The position numbers and the translations under genes are program-made. Under the pieces are notes generated by a model. That model searched no databases and was not told the origin of the DNA. It was given only the letters and a program-made list of their open reading frames with translations. Positions 15,549 to 24,385 of a DNA stretch of 64,000 bases are shown here, piece by piece (positions within the stretch are counted from its first letter, which is position 1; the number at the start of each line of letters is the position of its first letter). Location of the stretch: contig NZ_KE384108.1 of NCBI RefSeq assembly GCF_000423925.1, forward strand, positions 42,442 through 106,441. Reading direction: 5' to 3'. The stretch is from Butyrivibrio sp. VCD2006. Lineage in GTDB: Bacteria; Bacillota; Clostridia; Lachnospirales; Lachnospiraceae.

Positions 15549-16292
15549 ATGAAATCGTTTGATGTTAACATAAATGGAATAGAAGTTAATGCTGTATATA
15601 GTGATACTGCGGTAAACGATATCTTTCTTCCACTACTTAAGAGTCTTTCGGAATTGCAGAGGAAAAAGGGTTCTCGCATTCTGGTGATGCTTGCTGCGCC
15701 GCCGGGTGCAGGAAAGAGCACGCTGGCAAGTTTTTTGGAGAAGCTCTCAAAAGAACATGATGAACTCGTAGATGTTCAGGCAATAGGAATGGACGGTTTT
15801 CACAGAAGACAGGAATACCTTCTTGAGCATTTTGCCGAGCGGGATGGTGAAAAGGTTCGCATGGTAGACATCAAGGGAGCTCCGGTTACCTTTGATCTTG
15901 AGAAGCTGACAGCAGAGGTAAAAAGAGTTGCAGCGGGTGAAAAGTGCGGATGGCCTTCCTATGACAGACACCTTCACAATCCTGTTGAGGATACTTATCA
16001 TGTGGAAGCGGACATAGTTATTCTTGAAGGGAATTATCTCCTTCTTGATGAGGATGGATGGCGGGACCTTAAGAACTACGCGGATTACACTATAAAAGTA
16101 ACAGCAGACGAGAACTTCCTTAGAGACAGGCTCATCGACAGGAAAATAAAGAGCGGGAACACTGAGGAAAAGGCAATCCATTTTGTGGATTACAGCGATA
16201 TGGCCAATGTGAGGATTTGCCTTGATAATTCTGCAGAGGCGGATATGACGCTTGTCGTAAGTAATGATGGAGAATATTTGATCGCGCAATAA
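15549..16292 (+). CDS. P-loop nucleoside/sugar kinase-like protein
   Basis: A protein of 247 residues starting at ATG 15549 after AAGGAG. It has a Walker A motif, APPGAGKSTLASFL (about residue 50), and a substrate region IGMDGFHRRQEYLLEH. It also has a GWPSYDRHLHNPVEDTYHVEADIVILEGNYLLL segment spread over the Walker B strand. These are features of the phosphoribulokinase/uridine kinase/pantothenate kinase family. The exact substrate is unclear; annotations of relatives vary between nucleoside and fructose kinases. A strong terminator follows, so it ends its operon. Confidence 0.8.
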   Translation: MKSFDVNINGIEVNAVYSDTAVNDIFLPLLKSLSELQRKKGSRILVMLAAPPGAGKSTLASFLEKLSKEHDELVDVQAIGMDGFHRRQEYLLEHFAERDGEKVRMVDIKGAPVTFDLEKLTAEVKRVAAGEKCGWPSYDRHLHNPVEDTYHVEADIVILEGNYLLLDEDGWRDLKNYADYTIKVTADENFLRDRLIDRKIKSGNTEEKAIHFVDYSDMANVRICLDNSAEADMTLVVSNDGEYLIAQ

Positions 16293-16298
16293 ATTATA

Positions 16299-16330
16299 GA
16301 AGCTTCGCTATGAATGCGAAGCTTCTTTTA
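16299..16330 (+). terminator. Terminator after the kinase gene
   Basis: A perfect 10-bp stem, GAAGCTTCGC with GCGAAGCTTC, has a 7-base loop and is followed by TTTT. Confidence 0.9.
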
Positions 16331-16350
16331 TAATGATTTAAACCCTTGTG

Positions 16351-16377
16351 TTAGCACTCGTTTTTAGTGAGTGCTAA
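16351..16377 (+). promoter_or_regulatory. CIRCE operator (HrcA site) before htpG
   Basis: TTAGCACTC, nine bases, GAGTGCTAA is a perfect match to the CIRCE consensus bound by the heat-shock repressor HrcA. It lies just upstream of the likely htpG promoter. Confidence 0.97.
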
Positions 16378-16384
16378 TTTTTTA

Positions 16385-16413
16385 TTGACTTTTGCTCCGT
16401 AGGGTTTTAAACT
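16385..16413 (+). promoter_or_regulatory. htpG promoter
   Basis: TTGACT (16385-16390) and TAAACT (16408-16413), 17 bases apart, lie directly after CIRCE and about 100 bases before the htpG start. Confidence 0.65.
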
Positions 16414-16516
16414 CATATTTGTGGGTATTCTATACTATGTAGAACACAGCACCACATTTATATGTAAAAAACGCGGACTGCATTTCGATTCCGCGATAGT
16501 TATGGAGGCTTTTACA

Positions 16517-18634
16517 ATGGCAAAAAAAGGTAATCTTTCAATCAATTCAGAGAATATGTTTCCTATTATCAAGAAGTGGCTTTATTCTGACCACGACATA
16601 TTCTATCGTGAGGTTATTTCAAACGCTTGTGATGCTATCACCAAGATCAAGAAGATGGACATGATGGGAGAGTACGAACTTCCTGAAGGCTACAAGCCCC
16701 GTGTTGACATCGTTCTTAATGATAAGGATAAGACTATAAAGATCATCGATAACGGTATCGGTATGACAGCTGAGGAGGTTGAGGAGTACATCAACCAGGT
16801 GGCATTTTCAGGTGCTACAGACTTCCTTAATAAGTACAAGGATAAGGCTAATGCTGACCAGATTATCGGACATTTCGGACTTGGATTCTACTCAACATTC
16901 ATGGTATCCGATTATGTAGATATCGACACTCTTTCATATAAATCAGACGCAGCTTCTGTTCACTGGACCTGCGATGGTGGCTCAGACTTCGAGATGGATG
17001 ACGGCGATAAGAAGGAAATCGGAACAACCATCACACTTCATTTATCAGAGGACTGCCTTGAGTTCTGCAACGAGTACAAGGCTCGCGAAGTAGTTGAGAA
17101 ATACTGCTCATTCATGCCTTACGAGATTTACATCTCAAGAGAGAATGAAGAAGGAACAGAGACAATCAAGGAATCCGAGAAGCGCGATGATGACGTAGTT
17201 ATCGAAGTTATCGAGCCTGAGAAGAAGGACGACACCAAGGCTGAGGGAGATTCCTCTGAGGCTAAGGAAGATGAGAAAAAGCTCAAGATCAAGAGACGTC
17301 CCCAGCTCATTAACGATATTCATCCCCTTTGGGCTAAGACACCCAAGGATTGCACAGACGAGGAGTACAAGGAGTTTTACAGAAAGGTATTCCGTGATTA
17401 CAAGGAGCCTCTCTTCTGGATACACCTCAACATGGATTATCCTTTCAACTTAAAGGGTATCCTTTACTTCCCTAAGATCAACATGGAGTTTGAGTCTGCT
17501 GAGGGAACAATCAAGCTTTACAATAACCAGGTATTCATCGCTGACAATATTAAGGAAGTAATTCCTGAGTATCTCATGCTCCTTAAGGGTGTGATCGATT
17601 GTCCTGATCTGCCGCTTAACGTATCAAGAAGCGCACTTCAGAATGATGGCTTCGTTAAGAAGATTTCCGATTACATCTCAAAGAAGGTTGCTGAGAAGCT
17701 TGCAGGTCTTTGCAAGACAGACAAGGAAAACTACGACAAATACTGGGAGGATATTTCACCCTTCATCAAGTATGGTTGCCTTAAGGACGACAAGTTCTGC
17801 GAGAAGATGAATGACTACATTCTCTTTAAAAACCTTGACGGAAAATACTTAACACTTCCCGAAGCTCTTCAGATCAATAAGGAAGCAGAGGAAGCAGCTG
17901 CAGCTGAGGAAGCTAAGGATGAGAACGGCAACAAGGTTGAGGCTGAGGTTGTAGATGAGAACGGTAATACAGTAAGTGGTGACGGAGCTAAAACTGATGA
18001 TAAGAAGGACGAGGAAAAAGAGCCCCGCACTATCTACTATGTAACAGATGAGCAGCAGCAGAGTCAGTACATCAATATGTTCAAGGCTCAGAAGATGGAA
18101 GCATTCATCCTTAACCACAACATCGATGTTCCTTTCATTCAGCAGCTTGAGTCCAAGAATCAGGACATCCGCTTCCAGAGAATCGATGCGGATCTTACAG
18201 ATACATTTAAGAGCAGAACTTCTAAGAAGGCTGAGAAGGAATTCGAGGAGATCGAGAAGACCATCGGCGAGAAGATGAAGAAGGCTCTTAAGAATGATAA
18301 GCTTGTTGTTAAGGTTGAGAAGCTTAAAGATAAGAAGATTTCCTCAATGCTTACAGTATCTGAGGATACACGCCGCATGCAGGATATGATGAAGATGTAT
18401 GCAGCAAACGGCATGATGATGGGCGATCTTGGTCTAGGCGGCCAGACACTTATTCTCAACGCAAATCATCCTCTTGTTAAGTACGTTATGGAGAACGAGG
18501 AAGGTGAGAATGTAAGCACAATCTGCGAGCAGCTCTATGACCTTGCCCGCATCCAGAATGCACCTCTTGATGCTGACTCCATGACTAAGTTCATCCAGCG
18601 CAGTAACGACATCATGATGCTCCTTGCAAAGTAA
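16517..18634 (+). CDS. htpG: Molecular chaperone HtpG (Hsp90)
   Basis: A protein of 705 residues starting at ATG 16517 after GGAGG. It is a cytoplasmic ATP-dependent chaperone. GHKL ATPase motifs are visible: REVISNACDAI, DNGIGMTAEEV and GHFGLGFYSTFMVSD. The middle domain includes LPLNVSRSALQND, and the C-terminal dimerisation domain is present. A charged linker (about residues 215-260, rich in Glu/Lys/Asp) and a second acidic insert (about 455-505) make it longer than E. coli HtpG (624 residues). The CIRCE site means HrcA control, so expression should rise on heat or misfolding stress. Confidence 0.96.
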   Translation: MAKKGNLSINSENMFPIIKKWLYSDHDIFYREVISNACDAITKIKKMDMMGEYELPEGYKPRVDIVLNDKDKTIKIIDNGIGMTAEEVEEYINQVAFSGATDFLNKYKDKANADQIIGHFGLGFYSTFMVSDYVDIDTLSYKSDAASVHWTCDGGSDFEMDDGDKKEIGTTITLHLSEDCLEFCNEYKAREVVEKYCSFMPYEIYISRENEEGTETIKESEKRDDDVVIEVIEPEKKDDTKAEGDSSEAKEDEKKLKIKRRPQLINDIHPLWAKTPKDCTDEEYKEFYRKVFRDYKEPLFWIHLNMDYPFNLKGILYFPKINMEFESAEGTIKLYNNQVFIADNIKEVIPEYLMLLKGVIDCPDLPLNVSRSALQNDGFVKKISDYISKKVAEKLAGLCKTDKENYDKYWEDISPFIKYGCLKDDKFCEKMNDYILFKNLDGKYLTLPEALQINKEAEEAAAAEEAKDENGNKVEAEVVDENGNTVSGDGAKTDDKKDEEKEPRTIYYVTDEQQQSQYINMFKAQKMEAFILNHNIDVPFIQQLESKNQDIRFQRIDADLTDTFKSRTSKKAEKEFEEIEKTIGEKMKKALKNDKLVVKVEKLKDKKISSMLTVSEDTRRMQDMMKMYAANGMMMGDLGLGGQTLILNANHPLVKYVMENEEGENVSTICEQLYDLARIQNAPLDADSMTKFIQRSNDIMMLLAK

Positions 18635-18640
18635 AAATTG

Positions 18641-18825
18641 ACGGTCTGTCCTGTGGGGACACCGGTAATATGTGCAATATATGCTCGCATCGAACCGGGA
18701 ACTTCACTGAGCCCTGGTCATCCATCCATTCGCGCAAAGGCGCTTTGGATGGATAGGGCTCAGTTCCGTGGTTCGCATCTCGCATAGTATTGCACATATT
18801 ACCTAAAACCCATTAGGCAGACCGT
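18641..18825. repeat. 185-bp nearly continuous inverted repeat
   Basis: Nested arms pair across the whole stretch: ACGGTCTG (18641) with CAGACCGT (18818); a perfect 16-bp arm, GGTAATATGTGCAATA (18664) with TATTGCACATATTACC (18788); then a related arm around GAACC; then CTGAGCCC...ATCCATCC with GGATGGATAGGGCTCAG near the tip. A TTTTCT run follows. No gene is present. It may be an oversized terminator for htpG, a MITE-like element or a structured RNA. Confidence 0.85.
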
Positions 18826-19147
18826 TTTCTGTTTATGCAATTCAGTGCAATTTAAATTGAATTCCGTGTATGAAGAGGGCCGTCTTGGTATCAAGGTATA
18901 GTATAGGGACGGTCGATGGACTTGAACTGCAAGAAACGAATTCTTGCTTCGAATGATAGAGCTATGTTTTATGAAGCTATAAAGGAAACTTAAGCAATCT
19001 TATTTGATTATGAATACATCTTGTTTTCTAATTCGTTATATAATATGGTAAGTATCAGTTAGTAATAAACGGGTCAGTTTTTGCTGACGAAAAGACGAAA
19101 TAGTGCCTCAACTGAATGATCATTCGAGGTGCCATGACGTCAAGGAA
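18826..19147. other. Gap before the ABC exporter operon
   Basis: No gene seen. It contains a perfect 12-bp palindrome GAATGATCATTC (19114-19125), flanked by GTGCCTC and GAGGTGCC, which could be a regulator site, and several weaker inverted repeats. Confidence 0.45.
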
Positions 19148-19205
19148 GGTCAAGGATGATGCTTTGGATTTCACCGCAGCGGTATCTAAAGCATTATCCT
19201 TGACC
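19148..19205 (+). promoter_or_regulatory. Long hairpin in the leader of the ABC exporter operon
   Basis: Two 22-base arms (19148-19169 and 19184-19205) pair completely as RNA with only two G-U pairs. The 14-base loop itself contains ACCGC/GGT. The hairpin ends 12 bases before the GGGAGG ribosome site of the ATPase gene, so it could control translation or transcription of the operon. No T run follows. Confidence 0.7.
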
Positions 19206-19231
19206 GCTAATATCTATTTTGGGAGGAATTT

Positions 19232-20155
19232 ATGTCTGCACTTGTAGAAGTTAGGGACATTTGCAAGGTTTATAATCCGGGGGAAAATGAAGTCAGGGCT
19301 CTTGATCATGTGAGCCTAACTATTGATGAGGGCGAATTTGTTGCCATCATTGGACAATCCGGTTCCGGAAAATCTACCCTAATGAATATGCTGGGATGCC
19401 TCGATACACCCACAAGTGGTAAGTATCTGCTTCATGGCATCGATGTATCTCACATGACAGACGATGAACAATCAGATGTCAGAAACAGGGAAATCGGATT
19501 TATTTTTCAGGGATTCAATTTAATACAGTCGCTTACAGCGCTTGAAAACGTTGAATTGCCTCTTATGTACAGAGGTGTCTCCAAGAAAAAGAGGAGAGAG
19601 TTATCAATTGCGGCTTTGGAACACGTAGGGCTTGGAAAGCGAATGACCCATAAGCCAACGGAGCTTTCGGGAGGTCAGCAGCAGAGAGTTGCCATTGCGA
19701 GAGCAATTGCGCAGGCTCCGCCGATACTGCTTGCTGATGAGCCTACAGGTAACCTGGATAGCGGCTCCAGCAGAGAAATCATTGCTACGATTAAAAATCT
19801 GCATGCAGAAGGAAGAACGGTTATTCTTATTACCCATGATCCCGGCATTGCTAAGCAGGCAAAGCGAATCATAACAATCAGTGATGGCAGGATAGCAAAT
19901 GATGAGATTAATCCAGACTTTACGAGTGATGTACCTGTCAAAATAGAAAAGGCTATCGAAGCAAGTGCTTCCAGTGAAGAGAATGAGGCCAGTGAAACAA
20001 ATACTGCCGTTAAAGAGAACACATCTAACGAAGAAAATAAAGATACAGAAGTAAATACAGCCAGCGAAGCAGAAACTGAAGAGAAAGCTGTTGAAGCAAA
20101 TACAGGCATCGACGCAAATACGGAAGGAAAAGCTGAAGAAAAAGCTGAAGAATAA
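19232..20155 (+). CDS. ABC transporter ATPase (MacB/LolD family)
   Basis: A protein of 307 residues. Residues 1 to about 225 form a standard ATPase domain: Walker A GQSGSGKSTLMN, Q-loop FIFQGFN, signature LSGGQQQRVAIARA, Walker B ILLADEPTGNLD and switch His in ITHD. It energises the two permeases downstream. From about residue 235 a low-complexity acidic tail of about 70 residues follows (Glu, Asn, Thr, Ala in ragged repeats), absent from usual LolD/MacB ATPases. GGGAGG gives the ribosome site. It is the first gene of a four-gene operon. Confidence 0.93.
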   Translation: MSALVEVRDICKVYNPGENEVRALDHVSLTIDEGEFVAIIGQSGSGKSTLMNMLGCLDTPTSGKYLLHGIDVSHMTDDEQSDVRNREIGFIFQGFNLIQSLTALENVELPLMYRGVSKKKRRELSIAALEHVGLGKRMTHKPTELSGGQQQRVAIARAIAQAPPILLADEPTGNLDSGSSREIIATIKNLHAEGRTVILITHDPGIAKQAKRIITISDGRIANDEINPDFTSDVPVKIEKAIEASASSEENEASETNTAVKENTSNEENKDTEVNTASEAETEEKAVEANTGIDANTEGKAEEKAEE

Positions 20156-20205
20156 TTGTCTTCACATTGAAGGAATATATCGGAAGAGTTGAAACAGGAG
20201 GAAGT

Positions 20206-21693
20206 ATGGAGTTATTCAAGAAGAAAAAGCAGGAATTGGCAACAGGGGAAGAGACAGACAGCTATACACCCAAAAAGAAAAAGGGTTATATAAAGTTTAT
20301 AATTCTTGGAGTTATTGTGCTGGCAATAGGGGGATATGTTTATTCAACTATTAAAGCTAAGAACGCACCTATGCCTGTGACAACCCAGGCGGTAGGAAAG
20401 GGAAGCGTAGAGGTTATTGTTTCAATAAGCGGTAATGTTGCTTCTGATGAGACAAAGACTTATTATGCAGGCATTCAGGCCCCCATTGAAAAGCTTGAAC
20501 TGTCACAGGGTGACAGAGTTGAGAAGGGCGAACTTCTTTACCAGTATGATGAGACAGAGCTTGAAAAGATGAAGAAGCAGGCTGAGCTTAGCCTCCAGCA
20601 GGCAAATGGCAACTACAGCGGAAGCATTGAGAAAAACAACAAGGCTACAGATGTTCTTGAAGGCAGAAGCATTCATGATATTAACAATCGTCTCGATGCC
20701 ATTACAGCTGAGATCGACGCACTGAATGACAAGATCAATGAGAAGACATCCAGAATGAATCAGACACTTACCGATCTTCAGAAGGTTAGTGCCGATGTAA
20801 ATGAAAATGGTTACATGGACAGCTACGACGCTGCTCACAAAAATGATGCTCCTGAAGAGAGAACTACTGAGGAAGGCGGAAGACAGATGGCACTTGAGAT
20901 TCAGGATGCCATTGCCGATGTTCAGTATGCTATTTCAAACGATGAAGAAATCAAGGAATGGAACAGACAGATTACAGCTCTCAATGAGGAGAAGCAGGAT
21001 CTTGGCGAACAGTCATCTGCCGAGATGAGTGCTCTTACATCAGGTGAAAAGAGTGCTCTTTTGGCACAGAAGGAGCTTACAGAGCTTGAGAGTAACGATA
21101 CAATTCAGGATATTGATGAGGCTATGGGCGGCGTTAAGGCTGATTTTGCCGGAGTTGTAACAGAGCTTGCCGCAGACAAGGGCGCTACAGTTGCTCCCGG
21201 AACCAAGATAATGACAATTCAGAGTACTGATGATGTCAGGGTTGATATTCAGATTTCAAAGTCTGATCTTGGAAAGGTTAAGGTTGGACAGCTTGTAGAT
21301 GTGACTATAAGCGGTAACACCTATGAGGGAGAAGTGACTCACATTTCCGGTACTGCTGTCAACAATTCAAGCGGAGTACCTGTAGTTGATGCAAAGATTA
21401 AAATCAAGAATCCTGATTCCGGAATCATCCTTGGAGTTGAAGCAGGAAACAAGATTCATACAGATAAGGCTGAAGGCGTCATAGTAGTTCCTTATGAGTA
21501 TATCGGAACTGATTCGGAAGGCGATTATGTATTTGTTATAGAGAATGGATTACTTGTGAGAAGGCCTGTAACTATCGGACTTTCAACAAGTACCGATGCA
21601 GAGATAACAGAAGGACTTAAAGATGGTGAAGTGATAGTTACTAACGATCCTGCGACTCTTACAGAAGGAACTAAGGTTATTGAAGCCAACTGA
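20206..21693 (+). CDS. Membrane-fusion/adaptor protein (MacA-like)
   Basis: A protein of 496 residues starting at ATG 20206 after AGGAGG. It has a lysine-rich cytoplasmic start and one membrane segment at about residues 24-45. A biotinyl-lipoyl-like half follows (VEVIVSISGNVASDE), then a long coiled coil (about 110-310), then the second lipoyl half (ADFAGVVTELAADKGATVAPG) and beta-barrel domains. This is the HlyD/MacA arrangement. In Gram-positive bacteria such proteins work with MacB-type permeases to export peptides or lipids. The substrate is not deducible. Confidence 0.9.
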   Translation: MELFKKKKQELATGEETDSYTPKKKKGYIKFIILGVIVLAIGGYVYSTIKAKNAPMPVTTQAVGKGSVEVIVSISGNVASDETKTYYAGIQAPIEKLELSQGDRVEKGELLYQYDETELEKMKKQAELSLQQANGNYSGSIEKNNKATDVLEGRSIHDINNRLDAITAEIDALNDKINEKTSRMNQTLTDLQKVSADVNENGYMDSYDAAHKNDAPEERTTEEGGRQMALEIQDAIADVQYAISNDEEIKEWNRQITALNEEKQDLGEQSSAEMSALTSGEKSALLAQKELTELESNDTIQDIDEAMGGVKADFAGVVTELAADKGATVAPGTKIMTIQSTDDVRVDIQISKSDLGKVKVGQLVDVTISGNTYEGEVTHISGTAVNNSSGVPVVDAKIKIKNPDSGIILGVEAGNKIHTDKAEGVIVVPYEYIGTDSEGDYVFVIENGLLVRRPVTIGLSTSTDAEITEGLKDGEVIVTNDPATLTEGTKVIEAN

Positions 21694-21709
21694 TATAGTC
21701 AGCTGACAG

Positions 21710-22936
21710 ATGAGGAATATGGATACATTACTTGAATACTTAGAAAGTGCAATTAAAAATATCATAAGTAACAAGATGCGCACCGGCCTTACCATGCTTG
21801 GCATCATTATCGGAATCGCCTCCGTTATTGCGGCTCTAACCATTGGTAACGGAATGGCAGCCTATGTGGCTAATGAGGTCAATTCCCTTGGTGGTAATGT
21901 GGCTATTGTATACCTTGACGGCACTGTGGCTGAAAGAGGATTCAACAATGATGATATAGCAGCTATAAAGGAAAACTTTCCCGGAATTAAGGGCGCCGCT
22001 TTTCAGGATGCCTCTATGGGAATAGTAAGCGGAAATAAAGGAAGCTATGACTGTTATATCTATGGCGCAAGCTCGGATTATCAATATACCAGCGGAACGC
22101 CTATGGGGACCGGAAGTTACTTTAGTGAAACACAGGTTGATCAGGGAGCGAGAGTTTGCGTCATCATGGAGAATGATGCAAAGCACCTTTTTGGAACAAC
22201 GGATGCTATCGGTAAAACAGTGGAGGTGAATGTAGCCGGTAATACCGTTGAACTTGAGGTCATCGGTATTAAAGAGAACTGGAGCGAAATGATCACCAAG
22301 ATGATGGAATTCGAGGGTGAAGATTACACGGTTATATTGGAAATGCCTCTTACTACCTATGCAAAAGCATTTAAAATGGATGTTTCCGAATTTTCAAGTA
22401 TGGAGGTTTATTGGAAATCCGATGAGACAGATGAAATAGTTAAAAACGTGTCCAGATTTCTGGAGAACAGAATGGGGCTACGCGGGAAGGATGCTGTAAA
22501 TTTTGAGAGTATGGCAGACATCACAAGCAGCGTTGATCAAATTATGAGTGCCATAACTGCATTCCTTTCATTGGTTGCAGCTATATCGCTTCTGGTTGGT
22601 GGTATAGGAGTTATGAATATTATGCTTGTATCCGTAACCGAGAGAACCAGAGAAATTGGAATACGTAAATCAATCGGGGCAAGAACCAGAGCTATTCTGA
22701 TTCAGTTTCTTGCTGAGTCCGCAATCATATCACTAATGGGTGGAATAGTGGGTATCATCGTCGGGATAGGCGGGGCAGTAATCGGTTGTATTCTTCTTGA
22801 TCTTACACCTGTGATTGACCCTGCGACAGTTGTGGGAGCTACACTATTTTCAATGATGATAGGAATATTTTTTGGAATCTATCCTGCCAGAAAAGCCGCA
22901 AAGCTTAAACCGATAGATGCTCTTGCAAGAAATTAA
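21710..22936 (+). CDS. MacB-like ABC permease 1
   Basis: A protein of 408 residues with the MacB layout: an N-terminal membrane segment (GLTMLGIIIGIASVIAAL), a large extracellular MacB_PCD domain (about residues 50-260), then three C-terminal membrane segments with the conserved VGGIGVMNIMLVSVTERTRE motif. The start could be ATG 21710 or ATG 21719; a GAGG lies close to the latter. The sequence just before it (GTCAGCTGACAGATGAGG) resembles a collapsed copy of the dispersed two-hairpin element. It pairs with the next gene to form a heterodimeric exporter. Confidence 0.9.
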   Translation: MRNMDTLLEYLESAIKNIISNKMRTGLTMLGIIIGIASVIAALTIGNGMAAYVANEVNSLGGNVAIVYLDGTVAERGFNNDDIAAIKENFPGIKGAAFQDASMGIVSGNKGSYDCYIYGASSDYQYTSGTPMGTGSYFSETQVDQGARVCVIMENDAKHLFGTTDAIGKTVEVNVAGNTVELEVIGIKENWSEMITKMMEFEGEDYTVILEMPLTTYAKAFKMDVSEFSSMEVYWKSDETDEIVKNVSRFLENRMGLRGKDAVNFESMADITSSVDQIMSAITAFLSLVAAISLLVGGIGVMNIMLVSVTERTREIGIRKSIGARTRAILIQFLAESAIISLMGGIVGIIVGIGGAVIGCILLDLTPVIDPATVVGATLFSMMIGIFFGIYPARKAAKLKPIDALARN

Positions 22937-22970
22937 AGCGGAGCGAAAAAACTATGCGAATGAGGACATA

Positions 22971-24188
22971 ATGGAATACTTAAGAAGCGCAATAGCAAGC
23001 ATAAAACAGAATAAAGGCCGTACACTTCTTACAATGCTGGGCATTATTATTGGTATAGCTTCTGTTATCACGATTTTGTCCATAGGTAATGGAATGAAGG
23101 CTTATGTCAACAGCAGTCTTGATGACATGGCCGGAGGCGGCATTACGATAAATATAGATCCGAAAAAAACTGACAGATATCTTGAGGTTGATCAGCTTTT
23201 GAGGATAAAAGAGGCTGTTCCTGATGTTCTTGGAATTACTATATCAATAGGCACAAGCGGGTCAATCCTTACCGGAAGAGATGAGCTTTTTACCGGAATA
23301 ACAGGCGGAATGCCAGATATGATAAACGAGTTTAAGGATGGTATGCATGCCGGAAGATTCTTAAGAGAGGATGATGTGGAATCTGCCTCAGCGGTTTGTG
23401 TTATTTCGCAGAGGGATGCAATTCTTCTCTTCAAAACGGATGATGTTCTCGGCAAGAATTTTACTCTTTATATCGGGCCAAAGAGTGCTGAAATGACTGT
23501 AACCGGAGTGCTGAAGAGTTCCCCGCAGGAAGTTGAGAGTGCAAAACGTGTTCTGAAGGAGCAGGAAGCTGCGTATTACTGGAGCGAAATGTATGTTCCG
23601 TACACATTACTTACCAGTAAGTTCGGACTTTCCGGTGATAAGATTACATCCTTTAAGTTTTACACAAGTCCGGGAATAGCTGATGAAACTGCTCTTAAGG
23701 TAAAAAGTGTTACAGAGAACATTCTTGATATAAGAGGCGAAAGTGCTGTTAAAATTCAGTCATTTGCAAGCATCGCAGGGACCTATACAAGCGTCCTTAA
23801 TGTTGTGACACTTGTTGTTGCCATGATTGCCGCAATTTCACTGGTTGTTGGTGGTATAGGCGTTATGAACATCATGACTGTAACAGTAACTGAGAGAACC
23901 AGGGAAATCGGTATAAGAAAATCTCTGGGTGCAAGAACCTCATATATTCTGCTGCAGTTCCTGACAGAGTCAGCTCTTATTACGCTGATAGGCGGAATGA
24001 TAGGAATGCTGATGGGATTTTTGTTTACGAGAATAGTGGGCAATTTTATGTCTTTCCCGCCGGTAATAAGCCCGGAGAATGTTCTGATGGTTGTTACCAT
24101 TTCAGTTGTTGACGGACTATTCTTTGGAATTTATCCCGCAAGAAGGGCGGCGAAGCTTGATCCGATTGAGGCATTGCGACAGGAGTGA
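22971..24188 (+). CDS. MacB-like ABC permease 2
   Basis: A protein of 405 residues, a paralogue of the preceding permease with the same fold: TLLTMLGIIIGIASVITIL, an extracellular domain, then VGGIGVMNIMTVTVTERTRE and IYPARRAAKLDPIEALRQE. I place the start at ATG 22971 (GAGG at 22962-22965) because it aligns with its paralogue; the frame is open from 22917 inside the previous gene. Two different permeases suggest a heterodimer. A terminator closes the operon. Confidence 0.9.
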   Translation: MEYLRSAIASIKQNKGRTLLTMLGIIIGIASVITILSIGNGMKAYVNSSLDDMAGGGITINIDPKKTDRYLEVDQLLRIKEAVPDVLGITISIGTSGSILTGRDELFTGITGGMPDMINEFKDGMHAGRFLREDDVESASAVCVISQRDAILLFKTDDVLGKNFTLYIGPKSAEMTVTGVLKSSPQEVESAKRVLKEQEAAYYWSEMYVPYTLLTSKFGLSGDKITSFKFYTSPGIADETALKVKSVTENILDIRGESAVKIQSFASIAGTYTSVLNVVTLVVAMIAAISLVVGGIGVMNIMTVTVTERTREIGIRKSLGARTSYILLQFLTESALITLIGGMIGMLMGFLFTRIVGNFMSFPPVISPENVLMVVTISVVDGLFFGIYPARRAAKLDPIEALRQE

Positions 24189-24261
24189 TTAAGATTTATA
24201 AGATCGGTTGCCAAAGGCAATATAACAGATGAACCAAAGTGATAAAAAACATAACATATTC

Positions 24262-24297
24262 AGAGTCACTCAAAAAAAATGAGTGACTCTAATTTTT
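24262..24297 (+). terminator. Terminator after the ABC exporter operon
   Basis: A perfect 11-bp stem, AGAGTCACTCA with TGAGTGACTCT, is followed by AATTTTTT. Confidence 0.92.
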
Positions 24298-24310
24298 TGA
24301 AGAAAATCTA

Positions 24311-24319
24311 TGCTATAAT
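24311..24319 (+). promoter_or_regulatory. Extended -10 promoter for the DUF5717-like operon
   Basis: TGCTATAAT is a perfect extended -10 element just after the terminator. No clear -35 is present. Transcription would start near 24326. Confidence 0.6.
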
Positions 24320-24385
24320 ACAAAAGAATATGACTTCTTGGATAACATATTCAAGAATAAATGTTTTCTTCTGGGGAACTTCTAC

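Noticed and set aside
14510..15721. 403-codon minus-strand frame
   Set aside because: It is antisense to two well-supported genes (beta-helix protein and kinase), with no ribosome site and no recognisable domain.
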